NCBI GenBank assembly: GCA_016783425.1
Contig: JADHWP010000004.1
Coordinates: forward strand, 1 to 34,701
Direction of reading: 5' to 3'
Length of the DNA: 34,701 nt
From: Candidatus Shapirobacteria bacterium
Lineage (GTDB): Bacteria; Patescibacteriota; Microgenomatia; UBA12405; BS750m-G30
Within the stretch, counting starts at the first letter, position 1. Every line of letters begins with the position of its first letter. The notes beneath the pieces were generated by a model, which made no database searches, was not told the origin of the DNA, and was given only the letters and a program-made list of their open reading frames with translations. A program made the translations under genes and the position numbers. Positions 31,994 through 34,701 of this stretch are shown piece by piece.

Positions 31994-32908
31994 ATGGAAA
32001 ATTTTAAATTTTGGATCTCTAAAAAAGAAGAAGAAAGCAAAGGTTATGGCCGTTTTATTCTTTCTCCTCTGCCCCAGGGCTTTGGTGATACTTTTGGCAA
32101 TTCTTTGCGCCGAGTTCTACTTCAACATATGCCCGGAGTGGCGATTACTCGGATTAGGGTAAAAGGAGCCAATCACTCTTTTGCTTTAATTAAAGGGGTA
32201 AAAGAAGATTTGATTGATGTGATTATGAACATTAAAAAAATTAGGATTAAGTCCAAAAGAGAGGGCTTAGTTAAGTTTCAGCTGGCGAAAAAAGGCCCCG
32301 GGGTAGTAAAGGCGGGAGATATTAAAATTCCTACGGGAGTAGAAATTACTAACCCTGATTTGGTTTTAGCTAATTTAGCTGATCGTCAATCAGAGCTGAA
32401 AATTGATTTTGAGGCGGAAAAAGGAGTTGGTTATTCTTTGGCCGATGAGCACAAGAGTGAAAAAATGAGATGGATTAGCGTGGATGCTATCTTCTCACCC
32501 ATTGTTAAAGTTAATTATTCAGTCAAAGATATCAGGATTGGCAAGAAAGAGGGAATGAACGAATTAGCCCTGGAAATTTGGACTAATCAGACCATATCTT
32601 CCGCGGAGGCTTTGAAAAAAGCGGCGGAAATCCTGGAGAAAGGATTTTCTTTAATTGTGAAACCAGCAAAAAAACCAGCCGCTCCCGCTAAAAAAGAAGT
32701 AGTAAATGATAGCCTTTCTTTATATCTGGAGGAGATCGATCTACCCTTAAGACTGGTTAATGCCTTAAAAAAAAGCGGTTTTAAAAAACTGGCTGATTTT
32801 GAGGATTTGAAAAAGTCAGACCTGCTTAAGGTTAAAAACGTTGGAGATAAATCTTGCGATCAGTTGATTAAAGTTTTGCGAAGTCGGGGAGTTAATATTA
32901 AAAGTTAA
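31994..32908 (+). CDS. rpoA: RNA polymerase subunit alpha
   Basis: The dimer scaffold for polymerase assembly; 304 aa. The N-terminal domain has GYGRFILSPLPQGFGDTFGNSLRRVLL (diagnostic part GNSLRRVLL) and the usual beta-contact region. A Lys/Ala/Pro linker (KPAKKPAAPAKK) leads to the C-terminal domain, where Arg253, Asn256 and the NVGDKS loop match E. coli Arg265, Asn268 and Gly296-Ser299, so UP-element DNA binding should be retained. It has its own strong Shine-Dalgarno after a 42-nt gap from rpsD. Confidence 0.98.
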   Translation: MENFKFWISKKEEESKGYGRFILSPLPQGFGDTFGNSLRRVLLQHMPGVAITRIRVKGANHSFALIKGVKEDLIDVIMNIKKIRIKSKREGLVKFQLAKKGPGVVKAGDIKIPTGVEITNPDLVLANLADRQSELKIDFEAEKGVGYSLADEHKSEKMRWISVDAIFSPIVKVNYSVKDIRIGKKEGMNELALEIWTNQTISSAEALKKAAEILEKGFSLIVKPAKKPAAPAKKEVVNDSLSLYLEEIDLPLRLVNALKKSGFKKLADFEDLKKSDLLKVKNVGDKSCDQLIKVLRSRGVNIKS

Positions 32909-32914
32909 ATTCTC

Positions 32915-33307
32915 ATGCGTCACCGAAAAAAGAAACAACAGCTAGGCCGGGATTACGATCACCGGCGGTCAGTTAAGAAAAACTTAGTCCGCTCTTTGTT
33001 TTTACATGGCCGGATTGAAACCACCTTAACCAAGGCCAAGGCGATCATTCCTTTAGCCGAAAGAATTATTGCCCGAATTAAGAAAAATAATCTTTCCGGC
33101 CGTCGATACGCTTTTTCTTTATTTAATGATCAAGAGTTTGTTAATCAGATTGCCACCCAGCTGCTTCCCCGTTTTAAAGATAATCAAGGGGGGATAATTC
33201 GCTTAAGGAGAATAAAAAGAAGAAAAGGAGACAATGCCTTGCTGGTGGCTTTAGAATTGGTTGACAAAAAAGGGGGAATTAAAAAAGAAAAGGAAGAGAA
33301 GAAATGA
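32915..33307 (+). CDS. rplQ: 50S ribosomal protein L17
   Basis: L17 lies near the tunnel exit. The 130-aa product starts MRHRKKKQQLGRDYDHRRSV and has KNLVRSLFLHGRIETTLTKAKAI, AERIIARIKK and RRKGDNALLVALELV, all typical, with a short Lys/Glu tail. It lies 6 nt after rpoA, the standard position, and overlaps rplM by 4 nt. Confidence 0.96.
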   Translation: MRHRKKKQQLGRDYDHRRSVKKNLVRSLFLHGRIETTLTKAKAIIPLAERIIARIKKNNLSGRRYAFSLFNDQEFVNQIATQLLPRFKDNQGGIIRLRRIKRRKGDNALLVALELVDKKGGIKKEKEEKK

Positions 33308-33726
33308 AAACCTATTCGCCTAAAAAGAGGGAAATAAAGCGGGAATGGTATTTATTTGATGCCAAGGGGGAGATTTTGGGAAGATTGGCTACCCAAATCG
33401 CCCATCTGCTTATGGGTAAAAATAAGCCCACTTTTAGTTATCATCTGGATAGTGGTGATTATGTAGTAGTTATTAATGCGGCTCGAGTAAGAGTAACCGG
33501 AACTAAGGTTAAAAACAAAGTCTATCAGCACTATACCGGTTATCCGGGAGGGTTAAGAGAGGTTAGCCTTAGAGAGTTGATGGAAAAAAAGCCCACTGCG
33601 GCCGTTAAGAGGGCAGTTTGGGGAATGCTGCCTAAGAATAAGTTACGCAAAAAAAGAATAAAAAGGTTAAAAATTTTTGCAAAAGCAGAGCATCCTTATG
33701 AGAAAAAAGAAATACATTTACTCTAA
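33304..33726 (+). CDS. rplM: 50S ribosomal protein L13
   Basis: L13 is an early 50S assembly protein. The 140-aa product has REWYLFDAKGEILGRLATQIA, LMGKNKPTFSYHLDSGDYVVVINA, YQHYTGYPGGLREVSL and AVWGMLPKNKLRKKRIKRLKIF, matching the family throughout. Its 3' end overlaps the rpsI start by 29 nt, the longest overlap in the cluster. Confidence 0.97.
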   Translation: MKTYSPKKREIKREWYLFDAKGEILGRLATQIAHLLMGKNKPTFSYHLDSGDYVVVINAARVRVTGTKVKNKVYQHYTGYPGGLREVSLRELMEKKPTAAVKRAVWGMLPKNKLRKKRIKRLKIFAKAEHPYEKKEIHLL

Positions 33727-34099
33727 AGGTCGGCGAAAAACGGCGGTGGCCACGATGCGTTTTTATGAGGGCAAGGGAGAATTTACGGTTAACGGTAAAT
33801 CCATTGAGAAATATTTTCCCGTCCAACGCTTTCAAGCGGTTTACCAAAAACCATTGGCAGCCGGAAAATGCCTGGGCAAGTTTCATGGACAGTTTGAGGT
33901 TCGGGGAGGGGGGCCTAAAGGACAGCTGGAGGCTGTTTGTTTAACTTTGGCCCGGGCTTTAGTGAAGTATAACGAAAAAGTTTATAAGCCTTTAATGCGC
34001 GGGGCAAACTTGCTCACGGTTGACACTCGGGCGAGAGAGAGAAGAAAAGCCGGTCAAATGGGCAGAGCGCGCAAAAAAAAGCAATCGCCCCGGCGATAA
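33698..34099 (+). CDS. rpsI: 30S ribosomal protein S9
   Basis: S9 sends its C-terminal tail to the P-site tRNA. I use ATG 33698 (133 aa, MRKKKYIYSKGRRKTAVATM) rather than an in-frame TTG at 33677. Motifs are FEVRGGGPKGQLEAVCLTLARAL, DTRARERRKAGQMGRARKKKQ and the end SPRR. Most bacteria end in SKR; the final Arg that touches tRNA is kept. It is the last ribosomal gene of the array; no terminator is visible in the 27 nt after it. Confidence 0.95.
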   Translation: MRKKKYIYSKGRRKTAVATMRFYEGKGEFTVNGKSIEKYFPVQRFQAVYQKPLAAGKCLGKFHGQFEVRGGGPKGQLEAVCLTLARALVKYNEKVYKPLMRGANLLTVDTRARERRKAGQMGRARKKKQSPRR

Positions 34100-34126
34100 C
34101 TTTTGCAGATAAAAAAGTAGCTAAAG

Positions 34127-34591
34127 ATGATCAAGCTGGTGGTTGTTGGCCATTTGGCGGTTAATGAAACTGAAACTTCTTTTGGAAAAGGTGTTTATTG
34201 GGCCGGGGCAGGTTATCAAGTTGCTTGGGCCGCCGCCCAATTTTTTCCTAAAAAGGGGGTTAAATTAATCAGCTTATGTGGCCAGGATTTTGATTTGAGT
34301 GGTTTGTTCCGGGCAGGGATTGATTTAGAGGGAGTAGTGATAGATCAACGGTTTAATTCTGATCGTTTTATAATTAAAGAAAAAAAAGAAGAGCGTTTTT
34401 TTAAAGCAAGAGGAGATCTGTCTTCGCATCTTTCTTTAGACCATTTTAATTTTAACCAAGAGATTAATTGGTGCCATTTGGCCACCGCCCCTCCCAGGCA
34501 GCAATTAAAGTGGATTAGTCAAATAAAAAGTAGTTGGAAAAAGCGGGCGATGATTTCGGTTGATCCCGTCTTGCGCAATGCAGCACCCTAG
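34127..34591 (+). CDS. PfkB-family sugar kinase, N-terminal half only (possible pseudogene)
   Basis: The first 154 residues resemble the start of ribokinase/PfkB kinases: KLVVVGHLAVNE, GAGYQVAWAAAQF (equivalent to the GGxxxN sugar-binding stretch, with Tyr for Asn), ISLCGQDF and the mid-protein ISVDPVLRN. The frame stops at TAG 34589-34591, about half-way through the ~300-aa family. The C-terminal half with the GAGD motif and catalytic Asp is absent, and I find no continuation in the other frames up to 34701. As it stands it cannot be an active kinase of this family. It starts 27 nt after rpsI. Confidence 0.65.
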   Translation: MIKLVVVGHLAVNETETSFGKGVYWAGAGYQVAWAAAQFFPKKGVKLISLCGQDFDLSGLFRAGIDLEGVVIDQRFNSDRFIIKEKKEERFFKARGDLSSHLSLDHFNFNQEINWCHLATAPPRQQLKWISQIKSSWKKRAMISVDPVLRNAAP

Positions 34592-34596
34592 CTAAA

Positions 34597-34701
34597 CTAT
34601 TTGTGGATAACATTGTAGAGTAGCTTTTGTTCACTATCCATTTTAAGAAGAGTTTTTGTGGCCGCTACTTCTCCAGGCAAGATATACTCCAATTCATACA
34701 T
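34597..34701 (-). CDS. Tail of a minus-strand ORF cut by the window edge, unidentified
   Basis: On the minus strand the frame from the window edge reads MYELEYILPGEVAATKTLLK then MDSEQKLLYNVIHK and stops at TAG (34597-34599). An ATG lies exactly at the edge, so whether the gene begins there or further right is unknown. The sequence DSEQKLLYNVI is faintly like the linker before the C-terminal winged helix of DprA, but that is a guess. It ends 5 nt from the stop of the truncated kinase. Confidence 0.35.
   Translation of the reverse strand: MYELEYILPGEVAATKTLLKMDSEQKLLYNVIHK

Noticed and set aside
3743-33726. Possible recoded TGA (code 25)
   Set aside because: Several genes (sortase, fusA, rpsH, infA) end at TGA at the expected family length, and no TGA occurs inside conserved frames.

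Overview
The window is a stretch of bacterial chromosome that carries almost the complete core transcription and translation cluster. I place it in the Candidate Phyla Radiation (Patescibacteria), probably in the Microgenomates (OP11) part. The reasons are: very compact gene packing with many 1-29 nt overlaps; shortened versions of housekeeping proteins (RpoB 1083 aa, alanyl-tRNA synthetase without its C-terminal domain, L2 without its N-terminal extension); no rpmD (L30) between rpsE and rplO; few Shine-Dalgarno sequences; and a surface-protein/sortase/MltG set upstream of rpoB. TGA is used as a normal stop (sortase, fusA, rpsH, infA), so this is not a code-25 lineage such as Gracilibacteria. 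The placement is inference from gene content; no phylogeny was run.

Layout. 1-6056: alaS (5' end outside the window), a large single-pass membrane protein, a sortase, ruvX, a small zinc-ribbon protein and mltG, all on + and tightly packed. 6057-6171: a near-consensus promoter followed by a terminator-like hairpin in the rpoB leader. 6172-14117: rpoB, rpoC, rpsL, rpsG. 14118-15596: an island that interrupts the str operon. It holds a minus-strand methyltransferase-like gene bounded by two 105-bp direct repeats, together with many palindromes, a GC-rich terminator and the fusA leader. 15597-19269: fusA, tuf, rpsJ, then a terminator. 19354-34099: an unbroken run rplC-rplD-rplW-rplB-rpsS-rplV-rpsC-rplP-rpmC-rpsQ-rplN-rplX-rplE-rpsN-rpsH-rplF-rplR-rpsE-rplO-secY-adk-map-infA-rpmJ-rpsM-rpsK-rpsD-rpoA-rplQ-rplM-rpsI (S10, spc, alpha and L13/S9 operons joined). 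34127-34701: an N-terminal half of a PfkB-type kinase converging on the tail of a minus-strand ORF.

How the genes work together: RpoA, RpoB and RpoC form core RNA polymerase; the r-proteins, IF-1, EF-G and EF-Tu form the translation machine; SecY, Map and Adk act on nascent protein export, N-terminal processing and adenylate balance. Four zinc-site forms (S14, S4, L24, L36) are present.

The parts most worth a second look are the repeat-bounded methyltransferase cassette, whose palindromes have an 11-6-11 layout like Xer/dif sites; an EF-G whose G1, G4 and G5 nucleotide motifs are all altered; an EF-Tu with a rewritten switch I; and RpoB and S12 residues that predict native insensitivity to rifampicin and streptomycin.
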